A DNA stretch of 5,889 nt from Oscillospiraceae bacterium (GTDB taxonomy: Bacteria; Bacillota; Clostridia; Oscillospirales; Ruminococcaceae), in contig JAEDGE010000118.1 of assembly GCA_016297675.1 (NCBI GenBank), positions 1 through 5,889 on the forward strand, written 5' to 3'. Under the pieces are notes generated by a model that saw nothing but the letters and a program-made list of their open reading frames with translations, was not told where the DNA came from and ran no database searches. Below, piece by piece: positions 1-5,889 of this stretch. Positions within the stretch are counted from its first letter, which is position 1, and the number at the start of each line of letters is the position of its first letter. The translations under genes and the position numbers were made by a program.

Positions 1-16
1 CCGCAGTCGCCTGCGG
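1..16. repeat. Short perfect hairpin at the window edge
   Basis: CCGCAG (1-6) and CTGCGG (11-16) are exact reverse complements around the 4-base loop TCGC. No T-run follows on the + strand, so rightward termination is not supported. The left flank lies outside the window, so the stem may be longer, and it could be a terminator for a leftward transcript or part of an intergenic repeat. The GC-rich stem stands out in otherwise AT-rich DNA. Confidence 0.4.
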
Positions 17-73
17 CGTAAAATTGATACCATCATTTAAAAATTGATTTGCGTGTGAAAATCAGAAAAAATG

Positions 74-102
74 TTGACAATATCCATTTTTTATGTTAAA
101 AT
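74..102 (+). promoter_or_regulatory. Sigma-A type promoter of the P-type ATPase gene
   Basis: A perfect -35 hexamer TTGACA (74-79) is followed by a 17-base spacer and a -10 hexamer TAAAAT (97-102, five of six bases match TATAAT). Transcription is expected to begin near 109, which leaves a leader of about 40 bases before the ATG at 150. The match to consensus predicts a fairly strong, probably housekeeping promoter. No operator-like palindrome overlaps it. Confidence 0.8.
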
Positions 103-132
103 TTATATCATAATTTGTATGAGAAAAATGAG

Positions 133-138
133 AAAGGA
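133..138 (+). promoter_or_regulatory. Ribosome binding site of the P-type ATPase gene
   Basis: AAAGGA (133-138) lies 11 bases before the ATG at 150. An in-frame TGA at 129-131 rules out an upstream extension, and no other ATG, GTG or TTG in this frame lies between that stop and 150. The start is therefore well fixed even though the protein is short at its N-terminus for its family. Confidence 0.7.
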
Positions 139-149
139 ATCACTCTGCA

Positions 150-2441
150 ATGAACAAACAAGAGAAAATCACCAAAACTACAGGGCAGATTTTAAAGGAA
201 AACCTTTGCACCCTTTTTAATCTTTTGAACCTGCTAATTGCAATTGCATTGGCTTGTGTCCACGCATGGTCGAATCTGTTTTTTATTCTGATTATTGCAC
301 TGAACACGACGATTGGCATTGTACAGGAACTCAAAGCAAAAAAATTGGTCGAAAAACTTTCCCTGCTCTCCATGCCAAAGGCAGACATTGAACGAAACGG
401 TGTTGCCATGCAAGTAGACATTGCAGAAGTTTGTTTGGAAGATATTCTTCTGCTGGAAAGCGGGAAGCAAATCTGCTCAGACTCCATCATTCAGGAAGGT
501 ACGGTAGAAGTCAATGAATCACTGCTCACCGGAGAATCCGATGCCGTATGTAAAAAAGTAGGAGATACCCTGCTCTCCGGCAGTTCTATCATCAGCGGCA
601 AATGCCGTGCAAAAGTCATCCACGTCGGCAGTGACAACTATGCTTCTCAAATTGCAAAAGAAGCAAAAAAATCCAAAAGTGTCCATTCGGAACTGGTGCT
701 CTCTATGCGAAAGGTCACAAAGTTTACAGGATTCCTAATTATTCCACTTGGCGTACTGCTGTTTATAGAAGCTCTGCTACTGCGAAATAATGATCTATAC
801 AGTGCCGTTGTAAGTACTTCTGCCGGTTTGCTGGGGATGCTGCCAAAGGGACTGTATCTGCTGATCAGTATCGGACTGGCTGCTGGTGTTGTCTCACTCT
901 CTAAGAAAAATGTACTGGTACAGGATCTCTATGCTCTGGAAAATCTGGCACATGTTGATGTGCTTTGTCTGGATAAAACCGGCACCCTGACAGAAGGAAA
1001 TATGAAAGTCGAAGAAGTGATTCTCTTTCCACATGTCTCCAAAGAAACCTTTTCTCCTCTGATTGGCAGTTTTCTCAAACATACCTCTGATAACAATGCA
1101 ACATTTCAAGCATTAAATCAGTACTTCTCCCCATCTGATGCCCATCAGCCTGCTCAGCAGATTCCATTTTCCTCTGACCGGAAATGGAGTGCAATGAAGT
1201 GGGAAACGGGTGAAACCTTTGTTATTGGGGCACCGGAACGGCTCTGTACAACAGAACTACCCGCGGCTATCCAATCCCATATGCAGTCTGGAAAACGGAT
1301 TCTGCTTGCTGGTATCACAAAAGCTTCCGTTGACAAAGACCATCCACTGCCGGAAATACAACTGTTGGCAGCCATTATGATTGTAGACCCGATTCGAAAA
1401 AATGCTTCTGCTGCGATGGACTACTTCCGCAAGGAAGGCGTTGCAGTCAAAATTATTTCTGGTGACAATCCAGTTACCGTTTCTGCCATTGCCAAGCAAG
1501 CCGGTGTTCCCGGAGCAGAGGATTATATTGATATGAGTACCATTTCAGATTCCAATCTGGAGGAAATTGCAGAACAATATTCTGTATTCGGGCGAGTCAC
1601 ACCAGTGCAAAAACGACAATTGGTCAAAGCACTGCACCAAAAACATCATTCCGTTGCCATGACTGGAGATGGTGTCAACGACCTGCTTGCCTTGAAAGAG
1701 GCAGATTGCAGCATTGCAGTCGGACAAGGCAGCGATGCCGCAAGACAGGTAGCACAGCTCGTATTATTGGACTCCGATTTCTCGGTACTGCGTGATGTTT
1801 TAATGCAGGGTCGTCGTGTTGTCAACAATATCACAAAATCTGCTGGTGTCTTCTTTATCAAGACCATTTATTCCATCCTGCTTTGCCTGATTTGTCTGGT
1901 GACGAATACCCCATTCCCATTTGTTCCGATCCAGATCACCCTGATTGACCTGATTATTGAAGGGTATCCCTCCTTCTTTGCTTCCTTCGAGCCAAATGCA
2001 AAAAAAGTGACGACTCGTTTCCTGCCGGAAGCAATACGCCGAGCTGCACCAAATGGGATTGCAATTGCAGTTTGCTTTATCGCATATTTGATTTTACACG
2101 CATTTGGTGTGATGGATGCAGGCGGTGAAAATACACAGGCAAATGCATTGTTGGTTCTGCTGATTGGCACAGTCGGTATCTTTGGTGTATTTAAGATGTG
2201 TTATCCCTTCAACAAACTGCGTGCATTTCTCTTTGTTACAACCGGAATTGGCTTCTATTCTGCAATTGCTCTGTTCTTGTATCTCAAAAATCATATTTTT
2301 GCACAGGATATTTTAAAAATGGCAATTCCAAATGAAAAAACGTGGATCATTTTCTTGCTCTTTGCTGCCATGAGCATTGCTATAGAACGTATTTTTGCAT
2401 TAACAATATGCAAAGAAAAAACAAAAGTCAAAAATGTATAA
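150..2441 (+). CDS. P-type cation-transporting ATPase, CtpE-like
   Basis: This 763-residue membrane protein should couple ATP hydrolysis to cation movement across the cell membrane. All core motifs are present: actuator TGES (127-130), phosphorylation site DKTGT with D275, nucleotide-binding region FSSDRKWS (340-347) and GAPE (360-363), DPIR (413-416), SGDN (437-440) and the hinge GDGVND (506-511). About ten membrane segments can be read: near 21-37, 41-58, 191-211, 218-246, 564-585, 592-611, then four from 632 to 750. The order and the sequence around TM4 and the phosphorylation site resemble the CtpE-like family; mycobacterial CtpE is linked to calcium uptake. Two oddities stand out. The TM4 motif is PKGL (232-235) where PEGL is usual, and the N-terminal segment before TM1 is only about 20 residues. 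TM6 keeps acidic D600 and E604. The gene has its own promoter and a terminator follows. The transported ion cannot be read from the sequence; family assignment is from memory of family motifs. Confidence 0.93.
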   Translation: MNKQEKITKTTGQILKENLCTLFNLLNLLIAIALACVHAWSNLFFILIIALNTTIGIVQELKAKKLVEKLSLLSMPKADIERNGVAMQVDIAEVCLEDILLLESGKQICSDSIIQEGTVEVNESLLTGESDAVCKKVGDTLLSGSSIISGKCRAKVIHVGSDNYASQIAKEAKKSKSVHSELVLSMRKVTKFTGFLIIPLGVLLFIEALLLRNNDLYSAVVSTSAGLLGMLPKGLYLLISIGLAAGVVSLSKKNVLVQDLYALENLAHVDVLCLDKTGTLTEGNMKVEEVILFPHVSKETFSPLIGSFLKHTSDNNATFQALNQYFSPSDAHQPAQQIPFSSDRKWSAMKWETGETFVIGAPERLCTTELPAAIQSHMQSGKRILLAGITKASVDKDHPLPEIQLLAAIMIVDPIRKNASAAMDYFRKEGVAVKIISGDNPVTVSAIAKQAGVPGAEDYIDMSTISDSNLEEIAEQYSVFGRVTPVQKRQLVKALHQKHHSVAMTGDGVNDLLALKEADCSIAVGQGSDAARQVAQLVLLDSDFSVLRDVLMQGRRVVNNITKSAGVFFIKTIYSILLCLICLVTNTPFPFVPIQITLIDLIIEGYPSFFASFEPNAKKVTTRFLPEAIRRAAPNGIAIAVCFIAYLILHAFGVMDAGGENTQANALLVLLIGTVGIFGVFKMCYPFNKLRAFLFVTTGIGFYSAIALFLYLKNHIFAQDILKMAIPNEKTWIIFLLFAAMSIAIERIFALTICKEKTKVKNV

Positions 2442-2466
2442 ACAGATAAAATAAGTATATAAATAA

Positions 2467-2504
2467 AAAACAGACAGTGTCATGAAAAATGTCCTGTCTG
2501 TTTT
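2467..2504. terminator. Bidirectional intrinsic terminator between convergent genes
   Basis: AAAACAGACAG (2467-2477) and CTGTCTGTTTT (2494-2504) form a perfect 11-bp stem around a 16-base loop. On the minus strand the stem is followed by a run of T (complement of the A-run at 2465-2470), the stronger direction, which terminates the LysR gene. On the plus strand the T-run is only four bases (2501-2504), so termination of the ATPase transcript is probably weaker. The 80-base gap between the two stop codons otherwise holds only AT-rich sequence. Confidence 0.8.
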
Positions 2505-2521
2505 GCATATAAATCAGATTT

Positions 2522-3397
2522 CTAAACTTCCTTGCAGATTTTTTGCAATTCCTCCCAAAAGCAAAGTGTATGCGGTGCCATATATGCCTGTTCTCGGCGT
2601 ACCATAAAAATTGTGGTATCTGGCATGGCATCTGCAATTGGCACCATAATAGTTTCCGGATTGCGGAGCAAAGAGCAGGCAGACTGTGGAATGATTCCAA
2701 TGCCCAATCCTGCATCTGCCCAGTAAACCGTGGTGCGGGCATCTTCATTCACACAAAAATAAGAGGGTGTGATACCAAGTGTATGAAACTTTTGATTCAA
2801 AATATTCTCCCAACGACGATAGACAATCAAAGGCTGTTCTGCCAACTGCTGTAAGGAAATCGATGTGGCATCTGCAAAAAAAGAACGATGCCCCACTGCA
2901 ATCAACGATTCCGACCGCAGCGGTATTCGCTGTATGCCTTCTGCTGAAAACGGCGACCGCACCAGTGCCATTTCAATCCGATCCTGATGCAGTTTCTCCA
3001 AAATCCGATAGGTATCCGCCTCATAGACTGAAAATCGAATATCTGGATGCTTTGTATGAAACGCAGCAAGCCACTGCGGCAGCAGCGAACTGCCAACAGA
3101 GGAAATCATACCAAGTCGAATGGTACCACTTGTACCATCTGCACAGGCTGCAAGCTCTTCTTCTGTGACACGCCGAAGCTCCAATAGGGATTTAGCTCGA
3201 TTATAGAGCAGCTTTCCTGCCTCTGTCAGCTGAATCTCTCTTGCACCTCGTAAAAACAATACACAGCCTAATTCCTTTTCCAGCTGTTTCATCTGCATAC
3301 TCAGCGGTGGCTGGGAGAGAAATAATTTTTTCGCAGCAGCTGTAATGCTGCCGCTTTCCGCAATTGCAACAAAATACTGTAATTGATGAAAATCCAT
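2522..3397 (-). CDS. LysR-family transcriptional regulator
   Basis: This complete 291-residue protein has the usual length for the family. Residues 1-60 form the winged helix-turn-helix: it opens MDFHQLQYFVAIAESGSITAAA, with the recognition-helix region SQPPLSMQMKQLEKELG at 28-44 and the wing ending LTEAGKLLY at 57-65. A linker helix (about 62-88) leads to a periplasmic-binding-protein-like effector domain from about 91 (GTIRLGMISS) to 290, including the typical ADAGLGIGIIP stretch (227-237). Such proteins bind DNA as tetramers and change conformation on binding a small ligand. The start has a strong ribosome binding site (AGAGGGG, complement of 3404-3410). The gene is divergent from the ABC exporter operon, with a LysR-type palindrome between them, so that operon is the probable target and autorepression is likely. 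The effector molecule cannot be inferred, and no specific named homologue is recognised. Confidence 0.95.
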   Translation of the reverse strand: MDFHQLQYFVAIAESGSITAAAKKLFLSQPPLSMQMKQLEKELGCVLFLRGAREIQLTEAGKLLYNRAKSLLELRRVTEEELAACADGTSGTIRLGMISSVGSSLLPQWLAAFHTKHPDIRFSVYEADTYRILEKLHQDRIEMALVRSPFSAEGIQRIPLRSESLIAVGHRSFFADATSISLQQLAEQPLIVYRRWENILNQKFHTLGITPSYFCVNEDARTTVYWADAGLGIGIIPQSACSLLRNPETIMVPIADAMPDTTIFMVRREQAYMAPHTLCFWEELQKICKEV

Positions 3398-3403
3398 TCT
3401 TGA

Positions 3404-3410
3404 CCCCTCT
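3404..3410 (-). promoter_or_regulatory. Ribosome binding site of the LysR gene
   Basis: Read on the minus strand this is AGAGGGG, six bases before the ATG at 3397-3395. It supports that start, which also matches the usual N-terminus of LysR proteins. Confidence 0.75.
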
Positions 3411-3422
3411 CATAGCAAAAAG

Positions 3423-3437
3423 ATATGGAATCCATAT
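3423..3437. promoter_or_regulatory. Candidate LysR operator, 15-bp perfect palindrome
   Basis: ATATGGA (3423-3429) and TCCATAT (3431-3437) are exact reverse complements around a single central A. The sequence contains the T-N11-A core of LysR-type boxes (T3424, A3436). Its centre lies about 54 bases before the predicted start of the ABC operon transcript, in the zone where LysR-type regulators usually bind to activate. It is also 26 to 40 bases upstream of the LysR start codon, so binding could block the regulator's own promoter. That this LysR protein is the binder is an inference from location and symmetry. Confidence 0.6.
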
Positions 3438-3468
3438 GCAATATATATTTTTTGAATCTCACTTTCTA

Positions 3469-3477
3469 TGATATAAT
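3469..3477 (+). promoter_or_regulatory. Extended -10 promoter of the ABC exporter operon
   Basis: TGATATAAT is a perfect extended -10 element (TG-N-TATAAT, -10 hexamer at 3472-3477). No good -35 hexamer sits at 16-18 bases; the nearest candidate, TTGAAT (3452-3457), gives only a 14-base spacer. A strong extended -10 with a poor -35 fits a promoter helped by an activator. Transcription should start near 3484, about 30 bases before the GTG start. Confidence 0.65.
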
Positions 3478-3497
3478 AAAAACCAGAAAAAATCAAG

Positions 3498-3503
3498 AGG
3501 AGG
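3498..3503 (+). promoter_or_regulatory. Ribosome binding site that decides the GTG start of the first ABC gene
   Basis: AGGAGG lies 11 bases before GTG 3515-3517. The reading frame stays open back to an ATG at 3425, but that ATG lies upstream of the predicted promoter and has no ribosome binding site, so it should not be used. The only other candidate close by is the rare codon ATT at 3509. Confidence 0.75.
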
Positions 3504-3514
3504 ATTGCATTTTT

Positions 3515-5263
3515 GTGTGGAAGTTACTACGATTTTTGAAACCATATCGAAAAGAAGCCGTCTGTGCACCATTATTCAAGCTGTTGGAAGTTATTTTTGA
3601 ATTGCTCGTCCCGTTGGTCGTAGCATCCATGATTGACAACGGCATTGGCGGTAATGATAAGGGAGAATTACTGCGTTCCGCTGCACTCATGATTACATTG
3701 GGGGCAGTTGGACTGGCAAGTGCCACCACTGCACAGTACTTTGCTGCAAAAGCATCTGCTGGATTCGGTGCCAATATCCGATATGCTATGATGCAGCATA
3801 TTCAAAAACGCTCCTATGCAGAACTCGACCAAATGGGAACAGACACCATGATTACCCGCATTACCAGTGATGTGAATCAAGTACAAAGCGGGGTGAATCT
3901 GGCACTTCGCCTGATGCTGCGTTCCCCATTTGTCGTCATTGGTGCCATGATCATGGCGTTTACTGTGGATGTAAAATGTGCCCTGATTTTTGTAGCAGTC
4001 ATTCCGCTGCTAACCATTGTGGTATTTGCCATTATGTTCGGCAGCATTCCACTCTATCAGGCAGTGCAGAAAAAATTGGACAACATTCTGGGCAGAACCA
4101 GAGAAAATCTGTTGGGCGTTCGAGTGCTGCGTGCCTTCTGCAAGGAAGAAGAGGAAATTGATGCCTTTACAGCAGAAAGTGCAGCCCTTTCTGTTATGCA
4201 GAAGCGAGTGGGGCGAATTTCTGCTCTCATGAATCCGGCAACCTATATTCTGCTGAATCTTGCTATTATCTTTTTGATTTGGACGGGCGCTTTGCAGGTC
4301 GAAGCTGGTGTCTTAACACAAGGTGCAGTCATTGCACTCTATAACTATATGTCACAGATTCTGGTGGAATTGATTAAACTTGCAAACTTGATTATTACAC
4401 TGACCAAGTCCATCGCCAGCGGCAACCGGATTCAAGATATGCTCTCTTTTGGAGAAAACCGGGACGAAACCAAAAAACAAGACTGCAAACCAGATGCCGA
4501 CAGCAGTGCAACCGTACAATTTGACCATGTTTCCTGCCGTTATCCACAGGCAAGTGCGGATGCCCTGCACGACATTAGCTTTACCGCAAAGGCTGGCGAA
4601 ACCATTGGAATCATTGGCGGTACTGGCTCTGGTAAAACGACATTGGTCAACTTGATTCCTGGCTTCTATCCAGCAACCAGTGGCACGATTTCTATTGATG
4701 GCGTGGATGTCCAACAATATACCGATGCCTCTCTTCGGGCACAAATTGGTGTCGTTCCGCAAAAAGCTGTGTTATTTCAGGGCACCATCCGAGAAAATCT
4801 CCAATGGGGCAAGCAGGATGCTACTGATGAAGAACTCTATCAGGCATTGGAAATTGCACAGGCAAAAGAAATTGTAGAACAAAAAGCTGGTAAATTGGAG
4901 GAACGCATTACAGAAAATGCCGGCAATCTCTCCGGCGGACAGCGGCAGCGACTGACTATTGCAAGAGCATTGGTGCGGCAGCCACGAATTCTGATTCTGG
5001 ATGACAGTGCCTCCGCATTGGACTATGCAACCGATGCGGCTTTGCGACAATCTCTGCAAACTATGCCGAACCGTCCCACAACATTCCTTGTTTCCCAGCG
5101 AACGGCGTCTCTCCTACAGGCAGACCGCATTCTGGTACTGGATGGCGGAAAGCTCGTTGGAAATGGAACCCATCAAGAACTGCTGCAGAATTGTGCAGTT
5201 TATCAGGAAATCTATTATTCGCAATTCCCAAAGGAGGTGCAGACAAATGCCGAAACAGCCTAA
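3515..5263 (+). CDS. ABC exporter half-transporter with degenerate ATP site (heterodimer subunit A)
   Basis: From the GTG start this is a 582-residue type IV ABC exporter half: an N-terminal membrane domain with six helices (about 18-40, 54-76, 135-155, 157-178, 241-262, 266-295) and a nucleotide-binding domain from about 333. Motifs: Walker A GGTGSGKT (368-375), Q-loop Q416, signature LSGGQ (472-476), Walker B ILILDD (492-497), D-loop SALD (500-503). The catalytic glutamate after Walker B is aspartate (D497) and the switch histidine is glutamine (Q528 in SQR). This pair of changes marks the subunit carrying the degenerate site in heterodimeric exporters such as BmrC of BmrCD, LmrC and TM287. 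The partner is the overlapping downstream gene. The complex probably exports drugs, lipids or other amphipathic compounds from the cytoplasmic side; the substrate is unknown. It is probably controlled by the divergent LysR protein. The longer reading from ATG 3425 would add 30 residues that fit no part of the family. Confidence 0.95.
   Translation: MWKLLRFLKPYRKEAVCAPLFKLLEVIFELLVPLVVASMIDNGIGGNDKGELLRSAALMITLGAVGLASATTAQYFAAKASAGFGANIRYAMMQHIQKRSYAELDQMGTDTMITRITSDVNQVQSGVNLALRLMLRSPFVVIGAMIMAFTVDVKCALIFVAVIPLLTIVVFAIMFGSIPLYQAVQKKLDNILGRTRENLLGVRVLRAFCKEEEEIDAFTAESAALSVMQKRVGRISALMNPATYILLNLAIIFLIWTGALQVEAGVLTQGAVIALYNYMSQILVELIKLANLIITLTKSIASGNRIQDMLSFGENRDETKKQDCKPDADSSATVQFDHVSCRYPQASADALHDISFTAKAGETIGIIGGTGSGKTTLVNLIPGFYPATSGTISIDGVDVQQYTDASLRAQIGVVPQKAVLFQGTIRENLQWGKQDATDEELYQALEIAQAKEIVEQKAGKLEERITENAGNLSGGQRQRLTIARALVRQPRILILDDSASALDYATDAALRQSLQTMPNRPTTFLVSQRTASLLQADRILVLDGGKLVGNGTHQELLQNCAVYQEIYYSQFPKEVQTNAETA
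5231..5239 (+). promoter_or_regulatory. Strong ribosome binding site for the second ABC gene, inside the first
   Basis: AAGGAGGTG matches the Shine-Dalgarno consensus almost completely and lies within the last codons of the first ABC gene. The AAGGAGG core ends nine bases before ATG 5247. This supports matched, coupled production of the two halves. Confidence 0.85.
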
Positions 5264-5889
5264 AAAAGAACCGCAGAACTGGAAACGAATCTGGCAGATG
5301 ATTCACCCTTACCGTGGCTGGATGACTGCTTCTATGATATTCGCAGCATTTACCGTTGCTTTCACCCTGTATATCCCCATTCTGATTGGAGATGCGATTG
5401 ATGCAATGGCAGAAAACGGCGGTGTTTCCTTTGCTGTAATTCTTCGCCTGCTCTGGAAAATTGGCATTTTAGCATTGCTGACTGCCCTGCTGCAATGGAT
5501 CATGCAAACAATGCACAACAAAATCACCTATCAGGTAGTAAAAGATTTCCGAACGGCTGCTTTTGAAAAAATTCAGCGGCTGCCGCTCTCCTATTTGGAT
5601 CGGCACCCAACCGGAGAAACCGTCAGCCGTGTCATTACAGACGTAGACCAGTTTGCAGATGGCTTGCTAATGGGATTTACACAGCTATTCACGGGCGTAT
5701 TTACCCTAATTGGCACACTGCTCTTCATGCTGTTGCTCAACTGGAAAATTAGTCTGGTGGTCATTGTGATGACACCACTTTCCATTCTGTTTGCAAAGAG
5801 TTTATCCGGACGCATTTATAAAATGTTCCGGCAGCAATCAGAAGCTCGTGCAGAACAAACTGCGATGGTCAACGAAGCAATCGGCAATC
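5247..5889 (+). CDS. ABC exporter half-transporter, partial (heterodimer subunit B)
   Basis: This gene starts at ATG 5247 and stays open for 214 codons to the right edge, so only the first part of a protein of roughly 580-620 residues is seen. The visible part is the membrane domain of a type IV ABC exporter. It begins MPKQPKKEPQNWKRIWQMIH, then has TM1 (about 24-48, with the IPILIGDAIDAM pattern), TM2 (65-87), a cytoplasmic loop with LPLSYLDRHPTGE (112-124) and SRVITDVDQFADGL (127-140), TM3 and TM4 (145-165, 167-187), and the start of the second coupling-helix region (AMVNEAIG, 206-213). It overlaps the first ABC gene by 17 bases in another frame. By family knowledge it should carry the complete catalytic glutamate and switch histidine that the first subunit lacks, possibly with an altered signature motif; those lie outside the window. 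Confidence 0.93.
   Translation, partial: MPKQPKKEPQNWKRIWQMIHPYRGWMTASMIFAAFTVAFTLYIPILIGDAIDAMAENGGVSFAVILRLLWKIGILALLTALLQWIMQTMHNKITYQVVKDFRTAAFEKIQRLPLSYLDRHPTGETVSRVITDVDQFADGLLMGFTQLFTGVFTLIGTLLFMLLLNWKISLVVIVMTPLSILFAKSLSGRIYKMFRQQSEARAEQTAMVNEAIGN

Noticed and set aside
119..220. Possible 33-codon leader ORF starting near the ATPase transcript start (ATG 119, second ATG 128)
   Set aside because: It has no ribosome binding site, its first ATG is only about 10 bases from the predicted transcript start, and it runs through the ATPase start in another frame. Its translation does not resemble the missing ATPase N-terminus, so it is neither a frameshifted remnant nor a convincing leader peptide.
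140..490. Minus-strand open frame opposite the ATPase start
   Set aside because: It overlaps the conserved membrane and actuator regions of the ATPase, has no promoter or family resemblance, and is an antisense shadow.
2467..2504. Inverted repeat considered as an insertion-sequence end or attachment site
   Set aside because: Its position between convergent stop codons, the A/T tracts flanking the stem and the absence of any transposase or target duplication are fully explained by a bidirectional terminator.
2532..3168. Plus-strand open frames opposite the LysR gene
   Set aside because: They lie fully within the well-supported minus-strand LysR gene, have no domain character, and have cysteine- and histidine-rich translations typical of antisense shadows.
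3425..3514. N-terminal extension of the first ABC gene from ATG 3425, adding 30 residues
   Set aside because: This ATG lies inside the candidate LysR palindrome and upstream of the extended -10, has no ribosome binding site, and the added residues match nothing in the family. GTG 3515 with AGGAGG upstream gives the normal length.
3398..3514. Riboswitch or attenuator upstream of the ABC operon
   Set aside because: The predicted leader is only about 30 bases, with no stem followed by a T-run; there is no room for an aptamer.

Overview
This 5,889-base window looks like ordinary chromosomal DNA from a low-to-moderate GC Gram-positive bacterium. The signs are AT-rich intergenic regions with textbook sigma-A promoters, strong GGAGG-type ribosome binding sites, a GTG start, and proteins of Firmicutes flavour. 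A gut clostridial lineage (Ruminococcus or Oscillospirales-like) is my best guess, but the sequence alone does not fix the genus. I see no mobile element, CRISPR array, tRNA or rRNA.

Layout: (1) positions 1-149 hold a small hairpin at the edge, a direct repeat, a near-consensus promoter (TTGACA-N17-TAAAAT) and a ribosome binding site. (2) Positions 150-2441 (+) encode a complete 763-residue P-type ATPase that most resembles the CtpE-like family. It has two oddities: a lysine replaces the usual glutamate of the TM4 PEGL motif (PKGL), and the N-terminus is short. (3) Positions 2442-2521 hold an 11-bp-stem terminator between two convergent genes. (4) Positions 2522-3397 (-) encode a complete LysR-type regulator. 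(5) Positions 3398-3514 are a divergent control region with a perfect 15-bp palindrome that contains a T-N11-A LysR-type box, and an extended -10 promoter reading rightward. (6) Positions 3515-5263 (+) encode an ABC exporter half-transporter with a degenerate ATP site. (7) From 5247 (+) a second ABC exporter half-transporter overlaps the first gene by 17 bases and runs off the right edge.

How the genes work together: the LysR regulator and the two ABC genes form a divergent regulator/exporter module. The two ABC halves very probably make one heterodimeric exporter of the BmrCD / LmrCD / TM287-288 type. The regulator probably controls that operon through the palindrome and may repress its own gene. 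The P-type ATPase is a separate unit with its own promoter and terminator, and nothing in the sequence ties it to the exporter. I found no convincing undescribed system. The points most worth a second look are the PKGL substitution in the ATPase and the compact LysR control region.
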